Of a DNA stretch of 64,000 nt, positions 34,091 through 46,300 are shown in pieces (the first letter of the stretch is position 1; the number at the start of each line of letters is the position of its first letter). The position numbers were made by a program, and so were the translations under genes. The stretch is from Anaeramoeba flamelloides (taxonomy: Eukaryota > Metamonada > Anaeramoebidae). A model generated the notes under the pieces. The model saw only the letters and a program-made list of their open reading frames with translations. It ran no database searches and was not told the origin of the DNA. The stretch spans positions 12,354,001 to 12,418,000 of the forward strand of contig JANTQA010000032.1 in assembly GCA_027625915.1 (NCBI GenBank), read 5' to 3'.

Positions 34091-35039
34091 AATTTCAAAA
34101 ATAAATTGTGTCTTCAAAGATACATTCAAACCCCTCAAATCTATACAATTATTATATTAAACCTGGAGAATTTGACTGGAAAATGGTTTTTTTATTATCT
34201 ATAAAATGAATAATTTACCAAAATGCAAAGAGATCTATAAAATTTGTCAACTTTAAATTTTAAACTCTATTTTTTTATTAACAAAATAGTTATTACAACT
34301 ATTATTTACAAAATTAATTATTTGGAAATTACATTAAAATATATTCTTATTAAAATTATAAAAACCCCAATATTAATTAGAAAGTTTTGAGTAAAACTTT
34401 TTTTGTAGGATTGAGTGAATATACTACAAATAAGCAAAAATTATTTCTGAATATTAAATATTTTTTGATAAAATTGTGATTTTTGAATTATTAATATTTT
34501 TCTAACATGTCTCATGTACCGGGAAAATTTATAGTAAATTTGATGTTTTAAATAACAAAAAAAATTATTTAATAAACTATTGGGGGTGTTTGGAGTTGTT
34601 TGAAATTGAAAAAATCTATTTTCACTTTTCCCATGGGCTGTCGACTCTAAATTACTTCTTTTCTTTTTTGAATGAAATAGAATATTAAAAAATACATCAA
34701 ATATATTGGTAAGTTTCCTGATCATTGAGGGTATACCAGAAAAGTATCACAGTTAATCAAAAAATCACAATTGTATCAAAAAACATTAAATATTCAGAAA
34801 TAATTTTTAAACTTAGTCTTTGCTGATGATTTTTTCAGAAATTGTCTTATTGCATTTAAAGTACTATAGAAAAAGTAAATGAAATTTTCTCAAATACAAT
34901 ATTTCTTTAGAAAATTTTTTCAAGTTGTATACAATAAAAAAAAATACAATGTTTATTTATATACAAGATCAAATAAATTTGAGAATCCTTTTAGTTATTC
35001 TTTTTTCTGATCAATCATTTACATTACGAAATTAAACCC
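34091..35039. other. Gene-free; unassigned minus-strand frame
   Basis: The minus-strand frame 34441-34725 (94 codons) contains FFQFQTTPNTPNSLLNN, which echoes FFQFNKPNTSFLSTIKK of repeat K. It is therefore probably transposon-derived. No host gene is supported. Confidence 0.35.
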
Positions 35040-35737
35040 CATTCCAAAAATTTGGACACACCCAAAATCAAAAATAGCAAAAAAAAAACCAATTTATTGT
35101 ATTTTTCCAAACCTAATATAAAACCACCTTTAAGTTTATGAATATTAATGTTTTTATAAGTAATCATTTTCATCCAAATAAAAGAAAAAAATATAAAACC
35201 CAAAAATAAAAAATAGGTGTGTCCAAAATAATGAAACGAGCGAGAACAAAAAATGAATTGGTTAATTTGTTGAAATTTCACCAAAAATTGTTGATCGATC
35301 AAATGATAAGGTACCATCAACGAATTGTATATGTAAACTCTTTTTCAAAAATTGTGACTCACCTGAAATACTAAATTGAAAAAAAAAAAATTTATCCTTT
35401 AGTATTCAAGAGCAATTAATAACTAAATATGATTTGTAATTCTCTTTAAAGTCATTCTAAATCTATAAAAGCATGATATATTAAAAATTAAAAAAAAATA
35501 AAACCAAAAACTAAAAATAAGTGAGTCAAAATTTTTAAAATGAGCATTACCGATTTTTTATTACTGAACTTTCACTGAAAATAAGTTGAACAACAATATT
35601 TTTTATGAATAATTAAATCCATTTTCAAAGACATTACATAGTCTCAATTTTCTTAGTGATTATTTTTCTTTTCGAAAATCTCTCTTTTTTTTTCTACTAG
35701 ATCTTTTTAAAAAAATAAAAAAGAAAAAGAAAAAAAA

Positions 35738-35769
<32 letters not shown>

Positions 35770-36186
35770 GAAAAAAAAAAAAAAAAGAAAAACAATAGAA
35801 AAACAAAAAATTGAAAAAGCAAAAGAAAAATTTGCAAAATTAGAAAAAATGATTCTTATCCAAAAATTTGAAAATATTCTTTGTGAAGAATACTGGAATC
35901 AACCCTAAAAACAACTCCCATTAACATGATAAAGTGAGTCAAAATTTATGAAAAATAGTTTAGTTTTTCAATTTAACAAACTCAACACTAACCTTCTATC
36001 AACCTTCGAAATAAAATTTCAGATCTTACTAAACAGATTACGTAACTGCAAAAAAGGAAATGAAAACAAAAGAAAAAAGACAAAAAATGAAATAATTTGT
36101 AAAATCAAAATTATTTCCAAATTGAATTTAAAGTGTAGTAAAGCTATTCTTTCTACTGTTTAAACTGTGTCCAAATTTTTGGAATA
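35040..36186 (+). mobile_element. Tc1/mariner-like remnant, family K copy 3, with nested insertion
   Basis: Left end ATTCCAAAAATTTGGACACA and right end its complement (TGTGTCCAAATTTTTGGAAT) form a ~20 bp terminal repeat. An inner GGTGTGTCC (35215) pairs with the left end. Without the nested 629 bp family I element (35334-35962), the body matches K copy 1 continuously (GATCGATCAAATGATAAGG before the insertion, TTTTTCAATTTAACAAACTC after). Only small fragments of coding frame remain. Confidence 0.7.
35334..35962 (+). mobile_element. Family I element, complete copy nested in family K
   Basis: The ends TAAACTCTTTTTCAAAAATT and its inverted counterpart (TAAACTATTTTTCATAAATT on the other strand) give a ~30 bp terminal repeat extending through GACTCAC. 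TA is duplicated. Comparison with K copy 1 shows the insertion interrupting ATGTA-GTTTTTC. A second GTGAGTCAAAATTTTT at 35523 bounds an inner ~200 bp unit. From about 35800 a frame reads as a Lys/Glu-rich peptide ending KFENILCEEYWNQP before a stop. There is an interrupted GAAAAA tract at 35718-35790. Confidence 0.8.
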
Positions 36187-36763
36187 TAGTTTACATTATA
36201 ATTTAACAATAATAATATTACCTTTGATATTTTTCGAAAACAAGACTCATTGTTTATCTTTGTCATTGGTGAATGATAAAGAAAATTCTAATTCTTTATT
36301 GAAATTTCTAAACAAAAATTTAGAAATTAGGGATGTAAGAGGAAACTAATTTCCTCTCTTCAAAATAAAAAAAAAAAAAAAAAATTAGATAATTTGAGTT
36401 ATCCATTTTTGAGAGGTGTAATTCAATAAATTGAAAACACATGGCTGAGGACACTAGAATATTGAAATCTCATTGAATTCTACAAAGGTGACAGTTCCCT
36501 TAAAATGATATTTTGTTGGAAATGATCTGATTTGAGAGCTGAAAATAGAACAAGAAAAATGGATTGAAATCAATTAGGTATTGCTTAATTAGTCAATACT
36601 TTTATTTATTTTCAGAATAGGTGGGAAAAAAAAGGAGTGAACTCAAATCTAATTTTTAAATAAAAAAGAAGAACCCCAAACAAACTTTTTTATTGTTTTT
36701 CTTTATTGATTTTTCTTTTTTTTTTTTTTTTTGTTTGTTTGTTTTTTGTTGTTTGTTTTATTT
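36187..36763. other. 3' flank of the MED28-like gene
   Basis: Gene-free. A poly(A) run lies near 36370 and a T-rich tract at 36705-36760 on the plus strand, just beyond the stop codon of the minus-strand gene. Confidence 0.5.
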
Positions 36764-37141
36764 TTAAAATTCGTTGATTAGTTGGAGGTTATCTTGATTT
36801 TTTTCTGTTAAGATTCGATCCCATTTTGATAATAATTCATTTGCGTTATTAATCAATTTTTCTTTGTTCTCGATCCCCTTTTTTAATTGCTCCACTTCGT
36901 TCTGCAATTCATAATTTGATTTTTCATTTGAAGACTTAATTTTAACAAGTATCAATTCTTTGTCAATGAGTTTGGAAGTTTTGACAAAGGTTTGGATATG
37001 CTCTTTGACTAATTTTGTTTGTTCTCGGAAATTTTCTTTTTGCTCATTTCCAGAAATAATAAAGAGACACTTGTTGAAGGTTGTTTCTAATTCTTCAAGA
37101 AGTGGCAAAACCAGATCCTCTTTTTCACTTGAAATACTCAT
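36764..37141 (-). CDS. MED28: Mediator complex subunit 28-like protein
   Basis: The intronless protein has 125 residues and starts MSISSEKEDLV; the frame extends four codons upstream only through a TTG. It is all helix: LLEELETTFNKCLFII, then a spacer, HIQTFVKTSKLIDKELI, and a coiled coil NEVEQLKKGIENKEKLI followed by LLSKWDRILTEK. The order and spacing correspond to metazoan and plant MED28: the LVDELE.SFE.CF start, the CIQKFLD..RQ helix, ELRNELQRKEALV, and HWQQVLEDI. MED28 is a Mediator head-module subunit that links to the core and acts in RNA polymerase II transcription in the nucleus. The match is by pattern, because coiled coils can mimic each other; a kinetochore or tethering coiled coil is the alternative. 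Confidence 0.65.
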   Translation of the reverse strand: MSISSEKEDLVLPLLEELETTFNKCLFIISGNEQKENFREQTKLVKEHIQTFVKTSKLIDKELILVKIKSSNEKSNYELQNEVEQLKKGIENKEKLINNANELLSKWDRILTEKNQDNLQLINEF

Positions 37142-37547
37142 AAGGGAAAACAAGTTCTTGCAATTCAGAAGAAATAAAACCGTAAAAAAAAAAAAAAAAA
37201 ATGATAAATAATAATGTGGGATTATTTTTCTTAAGGTAGAACATCACAAATAAAGCATTCAAAATAATAATTGAGGACATTAGTTTTGAAGAGTAACAAG
37301 TGGACGAATAAGAAATGTAATTTAATAGAAATAGATATTTTTAGAAAGTACAAACATTTCAGGATCATAGCATTAAAAAAGTGAAAATAGTTTTTCTTGG
37401 TTTACACAGTGACGCCTTTGTAATTTTGGTTCTCAATCGATAGATCTTCTCCTTTATTCAACTTTTCGAAGATGTTTAAAAATCTTTTTATAGAAAATTG
37501 TTTTCGGAAATCAGAATTTGTATAAGGTGTTATGAGAGTTTTATGCA
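37142..37547. other. 5' flank of the MED28-like gene
   Basis: A short 5' leader (rich in T on the sense strand) and gene-free DNA. Confidence 0.5.
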
Positions 37548-37994
37548 CGACAAGAATAGCACAAAAAAATGAAGGCACGTTTTTTACTTGTCAACACTTT
37601 TGTTTTTTTGAAATTGTTCAAAATTTAGAAAGAAATTACAAGACCGCAATTCAAAAACTTTCAATTTAACAGTTTTTACAAGTCAAACTTTTAAAAACGT
37701 GTAATTTAAACAACTTTATAATTTTTGGTTTTCCTAAAAAGAGTTTCAGGTTATCGAAAGTTTGAAAAATATTTTTCTTTTAGATAACTTTTCAAAAATT
37801 TCAATTAAATTCAAAATGTCATCTTTTGTTAATTATTATTTTTTAACCTTTTTTGAGCTTACTAAAGTTTGTATCAAGTATTTAAAATTTGAAAAAATAT
37901 GAGAGAATATTAGAAACTCAAATCTTGCCGACTTTCAGTCTGAAAGTTCGAAAAAGTCTTGAAAGTATTTGCATGGATTGTGCTATTCTTTTCG
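37548..37994. repeat. MITE-like element Q, ~447 bp
   Basis: CGACAAGAATAGCACAA at the left and TTGTGCTATTCTTTTCG at the right are 17 bp inverted ends with one mismatch. A small palindrome CTTTCAGTCTGAAAG lies inside the right end. No coding frame. Only one copy was seen. Confidence 0.6.
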
Positions 37995-38559
37995 TTTGAT
38001 AATTTATATTAAAGTGTGTTTTAATTTGTATATGTTGTAGGTATTTAATTCTATTTTATTTTATTGATCTTTTTTCAAAATTTTATAAAATCAGCTACTT
38101 GAATATAGTAATAGACGAAAGAAACTTTAGAATCGAATTAGTTTTGGGTTGGTATCGTGAAAAAAGCAATATACTGGTTTAATCCCTGATAATAAAAAAA
38201 CAGTTTATTTTTCCATCATTTCAAATAACTGTATTTGGGATTAAAAAAATTTGATATTTATTTTTTTGATTGGTCGGAAATAAGATGTTTTTGGTTAATT
38301 TTTTGAATTGGGAAAAAATATAATACATTTAGATTTTTTTACAAGAAATTTATGATTTGAGAAGATTTTATTTTAAAACTAAAATATGATTTTCATTTTA
38401 TTTGGGATTTTTTTTTAAAAGAATTATTCTAACTTAATTAGGGTTCAAAAATGTAGTAAAAGCTCAAAAAGGAACCTTATTAAAAAAAAAAAAAAAATTA
38501 AAGAATTCAAAACAAATATCTATTTTTATGTTCCTGGCAAAGAATTCATTTTTTATAAA
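37995..38559. other. Gene-free stretch
   Basis: No feature recognised. Confidence 0.5.
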
Positions 38560-39300
38560 AAAACTATCGATAGTGGTGAAAGATGACATAACTTATAAAA
38601 AATTCCCTCATTCGAAAATTTGTAAATTTTTATTAAATATTATTCTAAATATTGTCGGTGGAACGAATTGGTATTTCAGAGGCATGTAATGTTCTTGTGC
38701 AGTGGTACAAGATGGTTTTGAAATGTTAGGAAATGTCATAGTAATGACAATTTTTAATTGTGTAGCATTAGTATATGTCATTGCTATGACAATTTTTAAT
38801 TGTATAACATTAGTGAAATTGTCATTAAGAAAGAATTGTTATTTCAATGGCATTTTTTTTTAGATAGTATATTTATATAATTTAGGTTTAGGGTAGGTAA
38901 GGTACTTAAGGCTAAATCAATGTATTTTGATTTGTGATACAGATAAAAACAGCCAATTTGTATTGGGTAGGGTATTGGTCAGTATTACTTGCTATATTCT
39001 GGATTTTTCCTAAATCTTATAGTAAAGACAATTTTTGTTAAATGACAATTTCACTAATGTTATATATTTAAAAATTCTCATTACTATGACATTTACTAAC
39101 GCTACACAATTAAAAATTGTCATTATAACTACAGTTAATGACATTTTAAACCCATCTTGTAGCAATACACAAGAACACTACAAGCCTCTGAAATACCAAT
39201 TCAATCCACCCACAATCTTTGGAATAGTATTAAATAAAATTTTGCCAATTTTCGCCTGCTATGCTTATAGTCATAGTGATATATGAATATAGCAAAGCTA
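38560..39300. repeat. Fold-back element F, ~740 bp
   Basis: Arms of ~230 bp or more at 38560-38850 and 39030-39300. Examples on the left are GAATTGGTATTTCAGAGGC, GTTCTTGTGCA and AACATTAGTGAAATTGTCAT; their complements appear on the right. Inside each arm, ATGACAATTTTTAATTGT is repeated twice. The plus-strand frame 39035-39286 is part of the right arm and is not a gene. The ~170 bp loop has no match. Confidence 0.85.
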
Positions 39301-40319
39301 TTTCGAAGAAAGTGGGATAATTTTATTTTATACAATCTCGATTAAATTCAATCTTCAAAAAAGTTTTGTAATATAGAAAATCCTTAATTAATATTTATTG
39401 ATTCTTGATAATAATTCAATTTGATTCTATTAGTATTATATTACAGTAATAAAAGATGTTAAAATTTCTGATCTTGATTTTATCTGATATTTTTTAGGGG
39501 TGAAAATTGGTGTTTATTATTTTCTTTATGATCCAAAAAATCGTTTTCATAACTCGATGAATCATAACAAATTTTCAAATAGAATTTTAAAGATATAACT
39601 GCATTTTATGGTTTAAAAAATCATATGTTACCTTTCATAATTTCCATTTTTTTATTAAAATTGGTCATACATTGTTTTCTCTAAAAAAACTGCTATTTTT
39701 TTTTTTTTCATTTTTCGGAAATATTTCAATCAATATATTTTGAAATAAATACATTAGTCATTGATTCAATCAATATTAATATTAAACTTTTTTTGGTATT
39801 GACAATTAACAAATACCACCACGAAAAGTGTTTTTTTATGAAATGTAAAAAAAAATGCCACACTTTTTTGGAAATACCTTATTCGTAAAAAATATGATCA
39901 AATGTGTTTAAAAAATAGTAATAAAGAAATAATCAAAAGAAAGAGAGAATAAAATATGAAAATTGATGATTTATTTTTTAATTTTTATTTTTTAATTACT
40001 TTATTAATAATTTCATGATATTAAAAATGTCGAGAAGATTTACAATTAACATAAACAAATAAAAAAATTTTTATAGTATTTAATAGAGTATATAAATAAT
40101 TTTGTTTATTTTTTTTTTTTGTAATTTGTTCTTCAACATTTAACAATAATAATCTTATCTTTAAAAAAAAATAAAATACTATTCAAATAAGTGAATTTTC
40201 AAAAAAAAAAAAAAGAATTAAAAAGAACTATATAGATTTAAGTTGGATAAATCATAAGTAGATTCTAATACTCCCAATTAGAGCTGTTAAATAGTTTTTT
40301 TTTTTTTTTTTTTGAAAAT
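39301..40319. other. 3' flank of the 7TM gene
   Basis: A+T-rich, gene-free. A T run at 40296-40313 on the plus strand lies just past the minus-strand stop codon. Confidence 0.5.
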
Positions 40320-43300
40320 TTAATCTGAAGATGATGTGGAAGTTCTTGTTTCCTCCATATCGTCCATTTCTTTATCTGTACTTTCTTTATCTTTCTTTAT
40401 TTGTGCGTCTGAAATAAAATTAAAGGTGGTTAATAAGCAAAAGTTCATTAGAAAAAATGACATTTGTGCAAATTCATTGGAGATTTTATGTACACATATA
40501 ACGCCACCATTGTCCAAAGCTAATCCCGGAATTGCGAAAAAAATACTTAACAACAAAGTAGCGAGGCAATAAATACACGTTCTTTGAATTCTTTTGGATA
40601 ATCGCTTCATCATTTCTGTATTATTTCGTTTTGGTAAATCCAAAAGATATTTATAAAATTTACCACAGTAATATGTTCCCAAAATTGACCAAAATACGCC
40701 AGTGAATACCTTTAAAAAAATATTTAATTATTATATTATAGTTTTTATTAATAAAGATAAAAATACATTTTGAAAATTTAAATGTAATTTTGTTTTGATT
40801 TTAAAAAGATTTTAAATTATTTAATAATTCTATTAGCTTTATAAACTCAGTTCCAAAAATTTTGACACGGTTCAAACATGTTTAAAGAATAATATTACTC
40901 TATTTTGCATTCAATTTGGAAATAATTGTGAATTTACCAATTTTTTTTTTCATTTTTGTTTTTTTTTGTTTTGTTTTCATATTCTTTTTATCGGCTACTT
41001 AATCATTTTCAATGAGATCTGGATTTTTTTTTTTTTTGATGGTTGGTATCTAGGTAATGTTGAGTTTTGTTTAATATCCAAACCAAATAAAAGTAAACTC
41101 TTTTTCGGTAATATAAACCCAGTTGAATGGGGAAAATATATCAAATCCAATATGTATTATCGAATATTCTTCTCGAAATAAATTGATAATTTATTAAATT
41201 CATTTTTTTTTTTCAATCTTTCTTTTATTTTTTTTTTTAAAGTCAATTCGGAAAAAATGTTTAAAAACCCAAATTAAAATGAAGAAAGTTTCAAGCCTTT
41301 GCTATTTCTTTTAAAATGAATATATACACTTTTAAAAAATCTGATTTTTTTCCATTAAGGAGTGGGTACTAAATGTTTACCTATTTACAGTCAGGCTTTC
41401 AAGATTTTAAATTAATTGTAGAAAAGCAATGAATTTTCAAAACAAAAAAATCAAGTGTTAAGATAGACCGCTGTTTGTTTTTTCAGAATTTAAAAGAATG
41501 GGGTAAAATTATTGATGGTATTTACTTCTTTTGAATTTTGGAAAAGCGACGTTAGGTTTTTTTAATTTTAGAAATTAAAAGGAAGATTTCAAAAATTTTC
41601 TTTTTATTTTTAAAATTACAAAAAACCGACGTTAGGTTTTCTTGAGTTTTCTGCTTATTTGTAAAATCAATAGATTTTCGTTAGGTTTTCTTGAGTTTTC
41701 TATTTATTTGTAAAATCAATAGATTTTAGTTAGGTTTTTTTACTTTAGAAATAAACCGAAAATTTTAATAAATTTTCTGTTTATTTCTAAAGTAAAAAAA
41801 CCTAGAACACTTCACAAATAGAATAGAAAAGCTCAAAAAAAAAAAAAAAAAAAAAAAAGCTAACGAACCCTAGGCACTATACGGCACTCTACTACACTTG
41901 ATGGCTCTTGGAGGCACTGTCTTTATCGTTTCCATGTTTCAAAGGGGTAGAGTAAAATCAGAGATTTAACTCAATTCCCTTGAATTCTGGAAACCCATGT
42001 TTTTTTTTTTTAATTTTAAAAATTTTTAAAAAAAACTAGGCACTTGGTAGTAGCCTACATCACCTTACAGTCGATCATGAATCCCTAATTTGAATTAGAG
42101 AAATTGTTAAATCAAATGTGAGAACGAATCTGACCAATTCTTTCAAAAATATGTCCCACTTCATACATCGAGAGGGATTTTGTTCCAATTCTATTCTATT
42201 TTTATAATAGCCGAAAAGATTCAAATTGATCAGATGATTTCTTCAGAGGATTAGTAGTTCTATGATAGAATAAGTTTGCATTGTTTCATTAAAAATGGAC
42301 TTTTGTGGATTTTGTAACTTTTTGAGAAAATGATGAACACTCGGAAATAATTTGGTAAGGGGTGATAAAGCCCAAGTAATTCGGATTGTATTTTGGACGT
42401 ATTACAACTAGTACATTATTAGTTATCTAAAAAATCTATTTGTAATCAATTTTATTTTCCAAAGAAATTGGGAAATTTTGAAGAGATGTTCTAATGAAAT
42501 AAGCCCAAATTTTTTTTAATATTTATTTTTTATTTTGAAAATTTTATAGTTTTTTATGGTATTTCATTTATGAATATCAAATTTAATCTGAAATTTATAA
42601 TTTCTTTTATGTCTAATTAAACCGTTAATTATTCTAAAAAAATCATGAATTTTTCATTTTTGGATGGAACTATCTTAGTAAAATTGAGTTTATAATTAGT
42701 AGTTTAAGGTTTGGTTAAAAATTCTAATATAGTTTCTCGATATTAATTATGTCATATTGATTCTTTCTTTTTTTAGTATTAATATTTAAAAAAAAAAAAA
42801 AAAAACAATAAACTTAGGGTTATGTCACTAGATATTATAATATTTTTTTGATTTTTATAATATTTTTTAATTTTTTTCCCTAGGGGTTTTTTATTTTTGC
42901 AAAAAGTTACAAAAAAAAAAAAAAAAATGATTTTAGAAAACTAATAATGAATCTTAATTAAATTTCTAAAAATATCATTTCTAATTGATTTTATGTAGAT
43001 ATTTGAGCTTCTTAACTAATAATTATGAAAATATTAAAGCACCTTTAAATAAAAATTTTCATTTGTTAATAGGAAAACAACAGTATGGAATGTTTTTGGC
43101 CTTTTCTAATTACATTCATCAAACCTTTTCACACGGACTATACGGTCGAATATAAGGCACAAAAAAAAATAAAAAATAAAAAAATATTAAAAAAAAAACA
43201 AAAAAAGATTGCCATAATACATCTATTTTAAAAAAAAATATCTTTTATTTTTTTTAGTTTCGAGAATTAAAAGTTTTTTATTGTAATAAAATGGAGCAAT

Positions 43301-46300
43301 TTTTTTTAAAAGGTGCCTTTTTTCTCACTACATGCTCTAAATCACATTTAAAGGTTCTGTCATCGCTTTTTTAATACAGAAATCTCATTAAAAGTTTTTT
43401 TTCTAAAAAAACTTTCACTTTATTAAATCAAAAAAATTTTATTTTTTTAAAAAAAAAAGTTTATTCTGAAAAATACTCCACTTTTTAAAAATGGAAAAAT
43501 AGTTAGTTTTTAAAAAATAATTCTTCTTTAAAATGGCTTTAATTCACAATCTTTTTTTTTTTTTTTTAAATTCAAACAATAATCGAAAAAAAAAAAATTA
43601 TTTACTTGTTATTCAAAAATTTTAAAAAAAAAAATATTTGTGCCTTATTTGAAAATTATGATGTTCACTAAAATGTCCTAGTACTGTATCAAATGATATT
43701 TTTTTTTTACAATTTCCTCAAATTTTGCTTCAGCTCAATTAGTTGTTGAAATCTAAGATCTTCAAAATTTAAAAAAAAATCAAGAAATATCCTTTTGTTT
43801 TCATTTTGATCTTAACATTTAGTAAAAAACAATGGCAAATTGCTTTTAATAGAGCAATTAGTAGCAAAAAGGAAAGTTTTTGAAATATTTTTTCACTTAT
43901 TTTTCAATGAATAAATAAAGATATATGAAACTGGAATTTTTCAAACATGAATAATACATATTGTTAAAATCCCAAAGCCAATCCCGCATGAATCAGAGAA
44001 TCGTAGCAGCAAAAAATCCAAAAAAATTCGATTTTATTATTTTATTAAAATTTTTGATTTTAGATAATTGAGCATTCTTAAATTTTCGTTTCATGTGGTG
44101 TTTTGAATTTTATTTTAGATCTCGATCAGTCAATCTAATTTTTGGATTTGGTATTTATTTTGAAATGACAAAAAAAAACAAGGTAAAAAATATTAGAAAA
44201 TATTATAGTGCTGTAAAATAACACATTTTGTTAATTTGAAACCCATTATAAAAAGTTAACTCTTTATCAAAACATTAGTTTACTGAAGAGATAAAAAAAC
44301 ATGCCAATGGTCTGATAACAACATGTATTTTCAAGAAATAGGGTTTATTAAATAAATTTTAATAAATAATTATTAAGAAATTGAGAGATTTAAGGACTAC
44401 GTTTTGAGGTGAAAACAGTGAAATAATCGATAAAATCACCCTTGAATAAGTTATGTAATCTAAGTAATATTTGTCCAAGGAGAATTTCTTTTAGAAAAAA
44501 TGTGAAATTTTTACAATTTCAACAATTTTCACAATTTTTACCTTGTTAGATCATGCTAAATTTTGATTTTAATATTTTGTTATTTCCATTTCAATTTTCA
44601 GAACTCACACTATTTTCTAGAGCTGTTCTACATATTTTTTAAATTTGCTTTTACAAGTTTGAAATGTTCCGAAATTTGAAATGCACTTGAAAATCCCCAA
44701 AAGCCATTTTTTGCAATTATTATTTTATTTATAATTTTCCTTTTCATTGAATAACAAAGAAAAATAGTTTTGGTGAAAAAGTAAAGATGACAAAAACTGT
44801 TTTTTTTTTTTTTTTTTTGTCCAATTCCTTCCATGTAAAAAATTTTTTTGAGCAGCGAAAGTGAAATAACACAATTACTCAACCCCCTCAAGGGTGGGAA
44901 CGTAGTCCTTAAAAGTAATTTTTTGAAATAAAAAATGAAAAGATCTTTTGTTGAATTTTAACAAAAAAATAATTTTATCTCTCAAAGATTGTTTACTATT
45001 ACACAATATTTGACAAAACAAAAGTATTTAATATTTTTTAATCTTTTACATTAATTAAAGATCTAACCTCTAAAGTCAATTTTAATCTGAACCAAGAATA
45101 TATATGTGTGCTTTCGGGTCTCAAATACCCAAGTCTGTAAAAAAAAATTGAGTTACATTTTTATAATGGGATAATGGTTGTCGTCACAGTCTACTTACAC
45201 CACTGTGCCATTTTCCCTTTAAAATCAAAGTAACAATTTTTTTCTATTGTCAATTTTATTCCCGAATGATGTTTTCACTAGCATATGGAAAAAAAAAAGA
45301 AATTATTATCGTTTAAAAAGAACAGTTCCAATTGCTCGAAATTAAATTCGTAAAGTTTTTTCTCCAAAGTTATTTCAAGTATAACCTCTGTATAACAAAT
45401 GAAAAAGTTTGTATCTCAATTCTGTGTTTATTGACATATTGAATAATCAGGCAGTTATTGATTTTTAAAATAAAAAAAAAGTTGAGCTTTAATTATCTCT
45501 ATGATTGCAATGTTTGTTTATTTTTTTAAAATTGACACCTAATAAAGGGTGTTTTCTTGAAAAGGGTTGAATGCTTTTCTAAGTTTTTTAAAATTTTTAA
45601 TTTGGAAATAAATAACTGCCTGATTATTTTTAGATAAAACAAAAAAAAAAATTTTGAAAAAAATTCTTCAATTTTTTTTTAGAACATATAAATTATTTGT
45701 AGGTGATTACAAGTTTATCTTTCGATTTAAGAATTAAGTTTGTTGTGTTCTTTTTGAAGGTACAATACTATTTGTTTCAAAAGAAATGGAACAAAATTTT
45801 CATTCCGCTTTCCAAAAAAAGATTTTCAAAATCTAAGTAACATTTTGAAGCTTTTATTTAATTCCAAAAATTAGCTTAAATTATTACATTTGTTTCCCTT
45901 TTAGAATTCGGATCTTTGGTGATTTATTTTAAATCTTTGGATGGAATTTTTTTTCGAAAGCGGAATGAAAATTTTGAACTTTTTAGAATGCAATTAACAG
46001 TAATAAACAATTCTTCTTTGTTTTTTCAGAATATTAATCATAAAAAAAAAATAAAGATAAAAAACTTACCAAAAATAGATTTATATAGAGAATTAAAGTC
46101 TCGATGGTTTCTGGATCTGAATCCCTTTTATACAGTACCGTCAGGTATGAGCACCCAAAGATTATGACAACTGCAAAGAGCACATTAAAAACGAAAAAAA
46201 TGGATTTCAAAGTTTTTTTATTGATTCTGAATTTGTGCTTGTGTGTAAAATCCTTGATATTCATAAAGAGAACTGTTGTCGTCAAAATGCCAAAATAGAC

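Noticed and set aside
40336-40572. 78-codon plus-strand frame
   Set aside because: Antisense to the last exon of the 7TM gene.
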